The translations under genes were made by a program, and so were the position numbers. 64,000 nucleotides of DNA from Tatumella citrea (GTDB lineage Bacteria; Pseudomonadota; Gammaproteobacteria; Enterobacterales; Enterobacteriaceae), in assembly GCF_002163585.1 (NCBI RefSeq), contig NZ_CP015579.1, positions 2,108,001 to 2,172,000 of the forward strand. Reading direction: 5' to 3'. Each line of letters starts with the position of its first letter. Positions within the stretch are counted from its first letter, which is position 1. The notes under the pieces are model-generated. The model saw only the letters and a list, made by a program, of their open reading frames with translations, did not search any database and had not been told where the DNA came from. Shown here one piece after another: positions 1-8,248 of the stretch.

Positions 1-319
1 TCCGCAAACTTATAATGATGCCATCCGTGGTCAGCACCTGATCGCTATGAAAACACTGCGTCAAAAATTCTCTATTGCCGATGAGTTTACTCATGTCGAT
101 AAAGGCGAACCTGATGAAGTGATTCCTGCACTGGCCAGCAGTCTGGATGCAGGGGTTGTGGTGCTGGGAACAGTAGGCCGTACAGGACTCTCCGCAGCTT
201 TCCTCGGGAATACCGCGGAACAGGTGATCGATCATCTGCGCTGTGACCTGCTGGTGTTTAAACCTGACGACTTTGTTGCTCCGGAACTGGACAACGAAGA
301 AGAAACGCCATCGGCCTGA
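1..319 (+). CDS. uspE: Universal stress protein E, C-terminal part (partial)
   Basis: The reading frame is open from base 2 and continues from outside the window, so only the last ~105 residues are seen. They match the C-terminal Usp domain of the tandem-domain stress protein UspE: a [10 protein letters not shown] stretch followed by [12 protein letters not shown], the ATP-binding-type G-x2-G-x9-G(S/T) region of Usp folds. An in-frame ATG at 47 is internal, because residues upstream ([10 protein letters not shown]) are also family-conserved. UspE is a cytoplasmic protein involved in stress survival and cell aggregation in E. coli. It ends in an acidic tail. Identity is secure; the 5' part is not visible. 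Confidence 0.93.
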   Translation, partial: PQTYNDAIRGQHLIAMKTLRQKFSIADEFTHVDKGEPDEVIPALASSLDAGVVVLGTVGRTGLSAAFLGNTAEQVIDHLRCDLLVFKPDDFVAPELDNEEETPSA

Positions 320-506
320 TTTTTTCTCTGCCCTGCTGCTGCCAGGCTGGCAGCAGCAACACCAATTGTACTTAACCCACCTTATTTTCCTGCTACAGTG
401 CGTTTTAAGTCTGCTTCATCGTAATGTCATAATATTTCCGCAATCTCCTGAATCTTCTTTTTTTATCTGTGGCAGGATAAATGCATAAATTGACTGAGAC
501 AGCACA

Positions 507-524
507 ATTATTACATGCAATAAT
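507..524. promoter_or_regulatory. Near-perfect palindrome upstream of ydgH
   Basis: ATTATTACATGCAATAAT reads almost identically on both strands (16 of 18 positions symmetric). It lies about 75 bp before the ydgH start, just downstream of a TTGACT hexamer (489-494) that could serve as a -35 element. It could be an operator, but no regulator is identified from the sequence alone. Confidence 0.3.
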
Positions 525-598
525 CGAAACCAAACAGGTTACACATCAACGTCCGGGACGGTTTCGTACTCTTTTGAGCAAGGCGAAGGATTATTTTT

Positions 599-1552
599 AT
601 GAAGCTAAAGAACACCCTTTTGGCAGCAGCTCTTTTTTCTGTCACTGCTGTTAATGCATTTGCAGCCCAGGAGCTGTCACCACAGAAAGCAGCAGAGTTA
701 CAGCCTTTTAAACGTATTAATCTCAGCGGACGTTTTAATTCACTGATTGATGTCAGTGACGCTGTGTCAAAACGCGCAGATGAAATGGGCGCAGCATCTT
801 TCTTTATTCAGGGTGTCAGCGATGCCACAGGTAATAGTGGTAACTGGCGTGTGACTGCCGATTTGTATCGCAGTGATGCACCTGCTGCTGTAAAAGAAAC
901 CCATTACAGCCGTTACAATGGCGTGAATGAATTACCGAAAAATGTCGCTTACCGGTTAGAGCCTTTCGATACTGTTACCGTGAGCGGTTATTTCCCAAGT
1001 CAACCGGATGCGGTTGATGCTATTTCCCGTGCAGCGAAAGATAAAGGTGCAGCATCATTCTTTATCGTACGTCAGATTGATACTAATAATGGCGGTAACC
1101 AGTTCATCACTGCTTATGTCTACAAGGCAGATGCTAAAGAACGTCGTGTGCAGAGCCCGGATGCTATCCCTGCCGATTCTCAGGCCGGTAAAGCAGCACT
1201 GGCTGCTGGCGGTGCTGCTGCCGCTAAAGTGGAAATTCCGGGAGTTGCCTCTTCTGAAGCGCCAGACAGAAGTGTCGGTCGTTTCTTCGAAACACAGAAT
1301 ACTACTGGCCAGCGTTACACTGTCCGGTTGCCTGGTGGTAAATCAGTGCAGGAACTGAGTGATCTCACTGCGGCTCAGATGACGCCATTTGATACAGTGA
1401 CAATTACTAATCACTTTGGTACCCCGACAGAAATGTCAGACGCCATAGGCCGCCTGGCTGCGGCGAAAGGTGCTAAGTACTACCACATTACCCGCCAGTG
1501 GCAAAACCAGAGCGGCGGTAACCTGACAGTTACGGCGGAACTGTTTAAATAA
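599..1552 (+). CDS. ydgH: Periplasmic YdgH family protein with three DUF1471 repeats
   Basis: A 317-residue protein close in length to E. coli YdgH (~314). It starts with a signal peptide (MKLKNTLLAAALFSVTAVNAFA) and then carries three related YdgH/BhsA/McbA-type (DUF1471) modules at roughly residues 35-95, 115-180 and 245-317. Each has a phi-DTVT/INLSGRF-like strand, a helix ending in A-(A/K)-KGA and a FFI/YHI strand. The linker near residues 195-215 is Ala-rich. Family members are small envelope proteins linked to stress and biofilm; the exact role of the three-module form is not settled. An AAGGCGAAGGA purine tract precedes the ATG. It is transcribed alone and followed by a strong hairpin. 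Confidence 0.93.
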   Translation: MKLKNTLLAAALFSVTAVNAFAAQELSPQKAAELQPFKRINLSGRFNSLIDVSDAVSKRADEMGAASFFIQGVSDATGNSGNWRVTADLYRSDAPAAVKETHYSRYNGVNELPKNVAYRLEPFDTVTVSGYFPSQPDAVDAISRAAKDKGAASFFIVRQIDTNNGGNQFITAYVYKADAKERRVQSPDAIPADSQAGKAALAAGGAAAAKVEIPGVASSEAPDRSVGRFFETQNTTGQRYTVRLPGGKSVQELSDLTAAQMTPFDTVTITNHFGTPTEMSDAIGRLAAAKGAKYYHITRQWQNQSGGNLTVTAELFK

Positions 1553-1561
1553 ACCACCGCT

Positions 1562-1596
1562 AAGATCACGGGTAATATTCTGTTACCCGTGATCTT
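1562..1596 (+). terminator. Hairpin downstream of ydgH
   Basis: A perfect 14-bp stem (AAGATCACGGGTAA pairing with its complement) encloses a 7-nt loop, 9 bp after the ydgH stop. The tail is only modestly T-rich, so termination is likely but not textbook. Confidence 0.7.
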
Positions 1597-1768
1597 CTGC
1601 TTTAATCCGATTCCACGTTTTACGCGTTGCGTTCCTGCCGGCCTCTCCGTAAAATCTCCGCCCTGCTGTTCTGGTGGATAATTCCATCCGAATTTACTAA
1701 CTCAGCAATTTCCGCTGGTTTTACGTGCGAATAAGCGCTCATGCGCTGAAGTTTTACTCAGGAACAAC

Positions 1769-3163
1769 ATGTCTGAAAAGAAATTAGGCCTCGCGGCACT
1801 GACAGCCCTGGTACTCAGTTCTATGCTGGGTGCAGGAGTATTTAGCCTGCCACAAAATATGGCAGCGGTCGCAGGCCCCGCAGCTTTGTTAGGTGGCTGG
1901 CTGATTACCGGTATTGGCATACTTTTCCTGGCAATGGCCATGTTGTTACTGTCGCGTCTGCGTCCGGATCTTGATGGCGGTATCTTCACCTATGCCCGCG
2001 AAGGTTTCGGTGAGGTGACAGGATTTTGTTCTGCCTGGGGATACTGGCTGTGTGCGGTAATTGCCAATGTCTCCTATCTGGTTATCGTATTTTCGGCGTT
2101 AAGTTTTTTTACCGACTCGCCGGGGCATATTGTATTCGGTTCAGGTAATACCTGGCCTGCAATTTGCGGTGCCTCGCTGCTATTATGGCTGGTCCATTTC
2201 CTGGTACTGCGTGGAGTACAGACTGCAGCGACCATTAATATTCTGGCCACCCTGGGTAAACTGGTACCGTTATGTCTGTTTATGGTAGTTGCACTGCTGG
2301 CCTTTCGGTTTGCCAATTTCAGCCATGATTTTCGCGGGCTGAGTCTGGGACACCCGCTCTGGTATCAAATCAAACAAACCATGCTTATCACCTTATGGGT
2401 ATTTATCGGGGTTGAAGGTGCAATTGTTATTTCTGCCAGGGCAAGACAGCGGCGGGACGTTGGAAGGGCAACGTTAACCGCGGTGTTGGCCGCACTGGTG
2501 GTCTACCTGTTAGTAACACTGTTGTCGTTAGGTATTGTGCCACGCGAGCAACTGGCAGGAATGCATAACCCTTCGATGGCAGGGTTGCTGGCTGGGATCG
2601 TTGGCCCGTGGGGAACCGTGGTCATTGTCGGCGGACTGGTGTTGTCAGTCTCAGGAGCTTATCTGAGCTGGACCATAATGGCTGCAGAAATCCCCTTCCT
2701 TGCCGCAAAAACCGATACATTCCCGCGTATCATTAGCCGACAAAATCGCTATGCGGCTCCTGCGGCTTCGTTATGGCTGACCAACGGCAGTGTCCAGATT
2801 TGCCTGCTGATTATCGGTATAACTCATGCCGGCTATGACAATCTTCTGAACATTGCCTCAGAGATGGTATTGGTACCGTACCTACTGGTTGGATTGTTTT
2901 TAATGAAAACAGCTCAGCGCAAAATTTCTAAAGAGATGCTGACAGGAACCGGGGCTTCTTTGTACGGATTATGGTTGTTATATGCGTCCGGTCCCGAAAA
3001 CCTGGTGATGTCACTGATGCTCTATGCTCCGGGATTATTGCTGTTTGTTGTCGCACGCTACACAGCTCCGCAGCCGGTGCCTCTGGTGCGCAAAGAAGTA
3101 CTGATAATCGCTGGTATTTTACTGGCGGCGGTCGCTATCGCGATCAGGCTGATGCTGACCTGA
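1769..3163 (+). CDS. ydgI: Basic amino acid/polyamine antiporter, YdgI/ArcD type (APC family)
   Basis: A 464-residue, very hydrophobic protein with about 12 membrane segments. The amino-terminal GAGVF stretch (residues 21-25) after SSML is the substrate-backbone-binding loop of APC-superfamily amino acid transporters. Length and sequence fit the YdgI/ArcD subgroup, in which ArcD exchanges arginine and ornithine. Its position after ydgH is the same as in E. coli. AGGAA at 1760-1764 is a suitable ribosome site for the ATG at 1769. The transported amino acid cannot be told from sequence. No arginine deiminase genes are nearby. Confidence 0.88.
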   Translation: MSEKKLGLAALTALVLSSMLGAGVFSLPQNMAAVAGPAALLGGWLITGIGILFLAMAMLLLSRLRPDLDGGIFTYAREGFGEVTGFCSAWGYWLCAVIANVSYLVIVFSALSFFTDSPGHIVFGSGNTWPAICGASLLLWLVHFLVLRGVQTAATINILATLGKLVPLCLFMVVALLAFRFANFSHDFRGLSLGHPLWYQIKQTMLITLWVFIGVEGAIVISARARQRRDVGRATLTAVLAALVVYLLVTLLSLGIVPREQLAGMHNPSMAGLLAGIVGPWGTVVIVGGLVLSVSGAYLSWTIMAAEIPFLAAKTDTFPRIISRQNRYAAPAASLWLTNGSVQICLLIIGITHAGYDNLLNIASEMVLVPYLLVGLFLMKTAQRKISKEMLTGTGASLYGLWLLYASGPENLVMSLMLYAPGLLLFVVARYTAPQPVPLVRKEVLIIAGILLAAVAIAIRLMLT

Positions 3164-3187
3164 GGGCCAGCAGTGACACCTGGAAGC

Positions 3188-3595
3188 TTAAGGAAGAACG
3201 ATGTTCAGACAGTCATCATACTGTCTGAGTGTCAGTGGTTTGCGGTATTCGTCGTGAATGCCAGCCAGCTGAAGCTCGGAGAGTGGATATGGTAGCTGGA
3301 TTTCAAAGCTGACAATTTTTTGCTGCTCGGCTAAAGCAATCAGCCGCGCAATATTAATTTCGTCACTCACCTGTGTCGAAATTATCTGTAAGGCCATGGC
3401 TTTAAACAGTTCGGCCTCGGTCTCTGAATTTCTGTTACGCGCAGATTTACGTGTTACCATTCCGAAAATAGGCAGCACACCGTAGATCGCATCAACAAAA
3501 CTCCAGTGCTTCTTACAGGAAGCTGAAAGATAATCACTGTAATTAAAACAAATGCGCTGGTTATCTGCGCCTGAAGCCAGTTTATCATCAGACAC
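3188..3595 (-). CDS. Unrecognised 135-residue protein
   Basis: I do not recognise this protein. It starts at a GTG preceded by a very strong GGGGGAG ribosome site five bases upstream; the first in-frame ATG would remove 45 residues, so the GTG start is favoured. There is no signal peptide or clear membrane segment. A hydrophobic stretch near residues 33-46 (FVDAIYGVLPIFGM) is followed by a basic patch (RKSARNR) and a mostly helical middle part (residues 55-95). It runs convergent to ydgI and occupies the place where E. coli has folM and ydgC. Codon use looks like that of its neighbours. It could be a lineage-specific cytoplasmic protein; no function is proposed. Confidence 0.65.
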   Translation of the reverse strand: MSDDKLASGADNQRICFNYSDYLSASCKKHWSFVDAIYGVLPIFGMVTRKSARNRNSETEAELFKAMALQIISTQVSDEINIARLIALAEQQKIVSFEIQLPYPLSELQLAGIHDEYRKPLTLRQYDDCLNIVLP

Positions 3596-3763
3596 TCAAA
3601 CTCCCCCTGTTACTATGATCCCTGGGAAACTCATATTTCCGGGATTTATAATGACATATTTAGTAGGGGATATACCAGCAACAGATGCCTTTTTCGTGTT
3701 AACGTAGCAGTAGTTTAAGGGCCGGGTAATTTCGTTGTTAAATATTAATAATTATTGTTAATT

Positions 3764-4495
3764 ATGAATAAAATTGTTTACGTAGAAGATGAACCTGAAG
3801 TTGGCGAATTGATCGCTGCTTACCTCGGAAAACACGACTTTGACGTGGTGGTTGAAACCCGTGGAGATCGTGCTGAACAGCGTATTGTTGAAGAAGATCC
3901 GGATTTGGTCATGCTGGACATTATGCTGCCCGGAAAAGATGGTATGACTCTCTGTCGTGATCTGCGTGCCCGCTGGTCAGGACCTATTGTGCTGCTCACT
4001 TCACTCGATAGTGACATGAACCATATCCTGGCACTGGAGATGGGTGCCAATGACTATATTCTTAAAACGACGCCGCCTGCGGTACTACTGGCCCGTTTAC
4101 GCTTACACCTGCGTCAGGCACTGCAAAGTACTAACAGTGAAGAACAACAACATTCCGGATCTGCCCCAGCCCGGCTGATCCGGTTTGGTACCCTGACCAT
4201 TGATATGCTTAACCGCGAAGTAACGCTGGCAGATGAGCAAATTCCGTTATCTACTGCCGACTTCGACCTGCTCTGGGAGCTGGCCAGCCATGCAGGTCAG
4301 ATACTTAACCGCGATGCGTTGCTTAAAACACTGCGCGGTGTCAGTTATGACGGCCTGGATCGCAGTATTGATGTGGCTATTTCCCGGCTACGTAAAAAAC
4401 TCCATGACAATGCGACAGAACCGTTTCGGATTAAAACCATCCGTAATAAAGGATACCTGTTTGCACCGCAGGCCTGGGATACCCACTCCGAATGA
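3764..4495 (+). CDS. rstA: Two-component response regulator RstA
   Basis: OmpR/PhoB-class regulator of 243 residues. The receiver domain holds the acidic pair (EDE near residue 8), the phospho-acceptor Asp in MLDIMLPGKDG and the switch Lys in DYILKTT. A winged-helix domain ends in DVAISRLRKKL...IKTIRNKGYLF. The sequence closely tracks E. coli RstA. An upstream in-frame TTG (3755) is possible, but MNKIVYVEDE matches the family start, so ATG 3764 is chosen. No clear ribosome site is visible. RstA is induced by PhoPQ in enterobacteria and activates asr; asr lies 3 kb downstream here with a likely RstA box. It overlaps rstB by 4 nt. Confidence 0.95.
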   Translation: MNKIVYVEDEPEVGELIAAYLGKHDFDVVVETRGDRAEQRIVEEDPDLVMLDIMLPGKDGMTLCRDLRARWSGPIVLLTSLDSDMNHILALEMGANDYILKTTPPAVLLARLRLHLRQALQSTNSEEQQHSGSAPARLIRFGTLTIDMLNREVTLADEQIPLSTADFDLLWELASHAGQILNRDALLKTLRGVSYDGLDRSIDVAISRLRKKLHDNATEPFRIKTIRNKGYLFAPQAWDTHSE

Positions 4496-5811
4496 AGAAA
4501 CTGTTTATCCAGTTCTATCTGTTATTGTTCGTCTGCTTTCTGGTAATGACACTGCTGGTAGGCCTTGTCTATAAAATGACGGCGGAGCGTGCTGGCCGGC
4601 AGTCTATGAATGATCTGATGGCCAGTTCTCTTTATCTGATGCGCAGTGAGCTGCGTGAGATTCCTCCGCGGGACTGGAACAAAACGATTGATAATCTGGA
4701 TTTGAACCTGTCCTTCAAGCTGCATATCGAACCCATGACCCGCTATGATCTGCCACCGGATGAAATGCGCCGTTTACGGGCCGGAGAAATCGTTGCTCTG
4801 GATGATCAGTATACTTTCCTGCAACACATTCCTCGCAGCCACTACGTGTTATCTGTCGGCCCTATTCCTTATCTGTTTTATCTGCATCAGATGAGATTAC
4901 TGGATATTGCTTTGCTGGCATTTATCGGGATGTCACTGGCACTGCCGGTGTTTATCTGGATGCGTCCTCACTGGAAAGAGATGCAAAGACTGGAACGTGC
5001 CGCACAACGTTTTGGCCAGGGTGATCTCGATTCACGAACTAATTTTGATAACACTTCCAGTCTTTACCGGTTAGGAATTGCCTTTAACCAGATGGCAGAG
5101 AATATTAAGGTGCTGGTCGCCAGTAAAAAACAGCTTATCGATGGAATCGCCCATGAGTTACGTACTCCTCTGGTGCGGCTGCGCTACCGGCTGGAAATGA
5201 GCGAAAACCTGAGCGAAAGTGAAGCCGCAGCGCTGAATCGTGATATCAGCCAGTTGGAAGGATTAATCGAGGAACTACTGACCTATGCCCGCCTCGACCG
5301 CCCGAAAGTAGATATGAAATTACAGCAGTTTGACCTGGCTCACTGGCTGGCAGAACGGGTGGAAGACGCTCGTTCCCTTCACCCGGACCAGCAGATAGAA
5401 CTGGATATTCCGCAACAGGAAAACCGGGGTTATGCCGATTTACGCCTGATGGAACGGGTACTGGATAATCTGGTGAACAACGGTTTACGTTACTCATCAC
5501 AACGTATGCGGATCAGTTTATGGTTTGACGGCAACACCGGTTTGCTGCAGGTGGAAGATGACGGTCCGGGCATCCCCCCTGAAGAACGTGAGCATGTGTT
5601 CGAACCTTTTGTCAGACTAGACCCGAGCCGCGACCGGGCCACCGGTGGATGTGGTCTCGGACTGGCGATTGTTCACTCTATTGCTCAGGCATTTCGCGGT
5701 ACCGTCTCTATCGACAGCAGCCCACTGGGCGGTGCCAGTGTACGGTTCTGCTGGCCGGTTAACCAGCCAGATGAAGCTTATCTTTCTTCAGTCAGTCCCC
5801 GGAGGGATTAA
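4492..5811 (+). CDS. rstB: Sensor histidine kinase RstB
   Basis: A 439-residue inner-membrane kinase. Two membrane segments (about 5-27 and 136-157) flank a periplasmic sensor of ~105 residues. A HAMP-like linker follows, then the dimerisation helix with phospho-accepting His221 in HELRTPLVRLR, and the ATPase domain with N box (DNLVNNGLRYS), DDGPGIP and GLGLAIV motifs. The start codon overlaps the rstA stop (ATGA), so translation is coupled. RstB phosphorylates RstA. It is the middle gene of an rstA-rstB-peptidase unit. Confidence 0.95.
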   Translation: MKKLFIQFYLLLFVCFLVMTLLVGLVYKMTAERAGRQSMNDLMASSLYLMRSELREIPPRDWNKTIDNLDLNLSFKLHIEPMTRYDLPPDEMRRLRAGEIVALDDQYTFLQHIPRSHYVLSVGPIPYLFYLHQMRLLDIALLAFIGMSLALPVFIWMRPHWKEMQRLERAAQRFGQGDLDSRTNFDNTSSLYRLGIAFNQMAENIKVLVASKKQLIDGIAHELRTPLVRLRYRLEMSENLSESEAAALNRDISQLEGLIEELLTYARLDRPKVDMKLQQFDLAHWLAERVEDARSLHPDQQIELDIPQQENRGYADLRLMERVLDNLVNNGLRYSSQRMRISLWFDGNTGLLQVEDDGPGIPPEEREHVFEPFVRLDPSRDRATGGCGLGLAIVHSIAQAFRGTVSIDSSPLGGASVRFCWPVNQPDEAYLSSVSPRRD

Positions 5812-5812
5812 T

Positions 5813-7297
5813 ATGAACGACGCTTACCAACAGCTATGTCAACGATTCCGCCGCCTGTCCCGGTTTGAGCATTTATCCGCTATTGCTGGCTGGGATATGC
5901 AGACCATGATGCCCCCGGGAGGGAGTTCAGCACGTGGAGAAGCATTGGCTGAGCTTAGTTTACTTCGTCATGAATTACTCACCGACAAACAAGTGGGTGA
6001 ATGGCTGAAAGCTGCAGAACAACAAGAGCTGACGGAGACAGAACGGGCCAGCCTGAATGAAATGTCTCGCCAGTGGCAGCAGGCTTCAGTGTTGCCAGCG
6101 TCACTGGTGGAAGCCAAAGCTATTGCAGGCTCACGTTGCGAACATGCATGGCGGACACAACGCCCGGCCAATGACTGGCAGGGGTTTTCAGCCAATCTGC
6201 GTGAAGTGGTTAAACTAACCCGTCAGGAAGCAGATATCCGTGCCAGTGCCAACGGTACATCGCGCTATGATGCACTGCTGGACCTTTATGAGCCGGGAAT
6301 GACCAGCACTAAACTGGACACCATTTTTACCGACCTCAAACAATGGCTGCCTTCACTGTTACAACAAGTGGTCACGAAACAATCACATAATTTGCCTCTG
6401 CCGCCAACCGGCACTTTCCCGGTTGCCGCACAAAAGAAACTTGGCCTTGAAACCATGGCATTACTTGGTTTCGATTTTGACCATGGCCGGCTCGATGTCA
6501 GCGCACACCCGTTCTGCGGAGGCGTTCCACAGGATGTACGAATTACTACCCGCTATCATGACACGTTGTTCCTGAGTGCGCTGATGGGCGTTATTCATGA
6601 AACCGGACATGCGCGCTATGAACAGAATCTGCCTGCCAGTCTGGCTGGTTTACCTGCAGGTCTTGCCCGTTCCACTGCAGTTCATGAATCACAGAGCTTA
6701 ATGCTTGAGATGCAGCTGGCACGCAGCACGCAATTCCTGCAACTGATTCACCCCCGTGTTGTTGATGCTTTCGGCGCTCAGCCGGCCCTGGAAATGGACA
6801 ATTTTATCCGGCTGGCACAGCAGGTGAAACCCGGACTGATTCGTGTTGAGGCAGATGAAGTCAGTTACCCCGCACATGTCATGTTACGTTATGAAATTGA
6901 GCGGGCTTTAACTGAAGGTGATATTGAAGTTGCTGATATACCGGCGTTGTGGGACGAAAAGATGCAGCACTATCTGGGGCTTGATACCCGGGGTGATTAC
7001 CAGAATGGATGCATGCAGGATATTCACTGGACCGACGGCGCATTTGGATATTTCCCGACTTACACTCTCGGCGCTATGTATGCAGCTCAGTTGTTTGCAG
7101 CTTTCCGACAACAGCACCCTTCTGTTACCGATGAAATTTCACGCGGTGAACTGACGCCTCTTTTCAGCTGGCTGAAACAAAATATCTGGCAACATGGTAG
7201 TCTGTTATCGGTTGAACAATTGCTGACAAATGCCACCGGAGAGCCATTAAACAGCCAGTTTTTCCGCCAACATCTCGAGCAACGTTACCTCGCCTAA
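5813..7297 (+). CDS. Metallocarboxypeptidase, family M32
   Basis: A 494-residue protein with the M32 signature HETGH at residues 262-266 (two zinc-binding His and the catalytic Glu), preceded by DVRITTRY and followed by HESQSLMLEMQL, both family-conserved. M32 enzymes remove C-terminal residues from peptides with broad specificity and act in the cytoplasm; no signal peptide is seen. The open frame extends upstream into rstB, but GGAGGGA at 5801-5807 places the start at ATG 5813, one base after the rstB stop. This arrangement implies co-expression with RstAB. E. coli K-12 has no M32 gene at rst; there tus follows rstB. Confidence 0.9.
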   Translation: MNDAYQQLCQRFRRLSRFEHLSAIAGWDMQTMMPPGGSSARGEALAELSLLRHELLTDKQVGEWLKAAEQQELTETERASLNEMSRQWQQASVLPASLVEAKAIAGSRCEHAWRTQRPANDWQGFSANLREVVKLTRQEADIRASANGTSRYDALLDLYEPGMTSTKLDTIFTDLKQWLPSLLQQVVTKQSHNLPLPPTGTFPVAAQKKLGLETMALLGFDFDHGRLDVSAHPFCGGVPQDVRITTRYHDTLFLSALMGVIHETGHARYEQNLPASLAGLPAGLARSTAVHESQSLMLEMQLARSTQFLQLIHPRVVDAFGAQPALEMDNFIRLAQQVKPGLIRVEADEVSYPAHVMLRYEIERALTEGDIEVADIPALWDEKMQHYLGLDTRGDYQNGCMQDIHWTDGAFGYFPTYTLGAMYAAQLFAAFRQQHPSVTDEISRGELTPLFSWLKQNIWQHGSLLSVEQLLTNATGEPLNSQFFRQHLEQRYLA

Positions 7298-7303
7298 CCT
7301 TCT

Positions 7304-7333
7304 GTCCGGTCAGCTTTTTTTAGCTGATCGGAC
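7304..7333 (+). terminator. Stem-loop after the M32 peptidase
   Basis: A 12-bp stem with one wobble (GTCCGGTCAGCT against AGCTGATCGGAC) and a T-rich loop lies just after the stop. There is no T tract on the 3' side, so its terminator role is uncertain. Confidence 0.45.
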
Positions 7334-7361
7334 TCGGAAAAATCCTAGTCCTGACACTTTG

Positions 7362-7375
7362 TACAATCGGTTACA
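7362..7375 (+). promoter_or_regulatory. Probable RstA box of the asr promoter
   Basis: TACAATCGGTTACA matches the described RstA consensus TACATNTNGTTACA at 10 of 12 defined positions. A TATTCT hexamer at 7410-7415 can serve as -10, placing the box about 50 bp upstream of the start site, a usual distance for an OmpR-family activator. asr is an established RstA target in E. coli. Use of this exact site is inferred. Confidence 0.65.
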
Positions 7376-7478
7376 CAGCGATACCATTCCGCAACGGACG
7401 TCCTGAAAATATTCTCATATATTCATTTCACCGGCCCCGCAGTGGGCTATTAAATGAAATGAATTCGAGGATTTTGCA

Positions 7479-7967
7479 ATGAAAAAATTATTTGCACTGG
7501 TAGTTGCCGCTGCTATGGGTCTGTCATCTGTTGCTTTCGCTGCAGAAACTACTGCAACTCCGGCACCAGCTGCTGCAGCAACTACTGCTGCTCCGGTTGC
7601 TCATACAACTACTACCAAACATCATAAGAAAAGCCATCACAAAAAAGCTTCCAAGAAAAAAGCTGCTGCACAGAAAGCTCAGGCTGCTAAAAAGCACCAC
7701 AAAAAAGTAGCTAAAAAAGCTGCTGCTCAGAAAGCTCAGGCTGCTAAAAAGCACCACAAAAAAGTAGCTAAGAAAGCTGCTGCTCAGAAAGCTCAGGCTG
7801 CTAAAAAACATCACCACAAAAAAGTAGCTAAGAAAGCTGCTGCTCAGAAAGCTCAGGCTGCTAAAAAACACCACCACAAAAAAGCAGTAGCTAAAAAAGC
7901 ACCAGCTCAGAAAGCTCAGGCTGCTAAAAAACACCACAAAGCTGCTAAAAAATCAGTAAAAAAATAA
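7479..7967 (+). CDS. asr: Acid shock protein Asr
   Basis: A 162-residue secreted protein. The signal peptide ([21 protein letters not shown]) is followed by a Thr/Ala/Pro-rich segment (22-45) and then a strongly basic, repetitive body rich in Lys, His, Ala and Gln (46-162). Asr is an intrinsically disordered periplasmic protein that accumulates in acid and is thought to protect periplasmic proteins by sequestering protons. E. coli Asr is shorter (~102 residues); the extra length here comes from repeat copies. GAGG lies upstream of the start. A probable RstA box stands in the promoter and a strong terminator follows. Confidence 0.95.
   Translation: MKKLFALVVAAAMGLSSVAFAAETTATPAPAAAATTAAPVAHTTTTKHHKKSHHKKASKKKAAAQKAQAAKKHHKKVAKKAAAQKAQAAKKHHKKVAKKAAAQKAQAAKKHHHKKVAKKAAAQKAQAAKKHHHKKAVAKKAPAQKAQAAKKHHKAAKKSVKK
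7662..7967 (+). repeat. Five tandem in-frame repeats in asr
   Basis: Copies start at 7662, 7719, 7776, 7836 and 7899 with lengths 57, 57, 60, 63 and a degenerate last copy. The encoded unit is approximately [19 protein letters not shown]. Length steps come from added single codons (an extra His, an extra Ala). The high DNA identity of copies 1-4 points to recent duplication by recombination or slippage. Confidence 0.92.
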
Positions 7968-8013
7968 GCACCTGACCGCCAGGAACACTCCTGAATCCGC
8001 GTCATAGTGATTA

Positions 8014-8042
8014 AAACACCCGGTTATGCCGGGTGTTTCTTT
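8014..8042 (+). terminator. Rho-independent terminator of asr
   Basis: A 10-bp stem (AAACACCCGG with its complement) and a 5-nt loop are followed by TTTCTTT. This separates asr from ydgU. Confidence 0.85.
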
Positions 8043-8057
8043 CCCGGAGTTACTAGT

Positions 8058-8138
8058 ATGGTGCGTCGTTATCGTTTCGAAATCATTCTGGTCGTGGTCA
8101 TAATGTGTGGTGTGGTTGCTGCCAGCTTTTTTATTTAA
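8058..8138 (+). CDS. ydgU: Small membrane protein YdgU
   Basis: A 26-residue frame that begins MVRRYRFEIILVVVI and continues as one hydrophobic membrane segment preceded by an RRYRFE cluster. This closely resembles E. coli YdgU, which lies in the same place between asr and ydgD. GGAG at 8046-8049 gives a good ribosome site. The RR-rich start predicts a cytoplasmic N terminus. Function is unknown in E. coli. Identification rests on position, length and the RRYRFE-x-IL match. Confidence 0.78.
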   Translation: MVRRYRFEIILVVVIMCGVVAASFFI

Positions 8139-8248
8139 CTTCAGACCGTAAATACGCAATATCTCTCCCTTTTTATCACCTTACGGACTATAGTAATCAT
8201 TCAATAATTTGAAGATTAATCTACATACTTCCCGCAGTTGAGAGAATT

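Noticed and set aside
243..488. 81-aa plus-strand frame overlapping the uspE end
   Set aside because: It starts inside uspE in another frame and has no ribosome site or recognisable content.
7524..7937. 137-aa minus-strand frame rich in Phe and Ser
   Set aside because: It is the antisense of the asr repeats; the low-complexity translation follows from the repeat codons.
7662..7967. Possible CRISPR-like array
   Set aside because: The 57-63 bp units are contiguous, in frame and coding, with no unique spacers; they are the Asr protein repeats.
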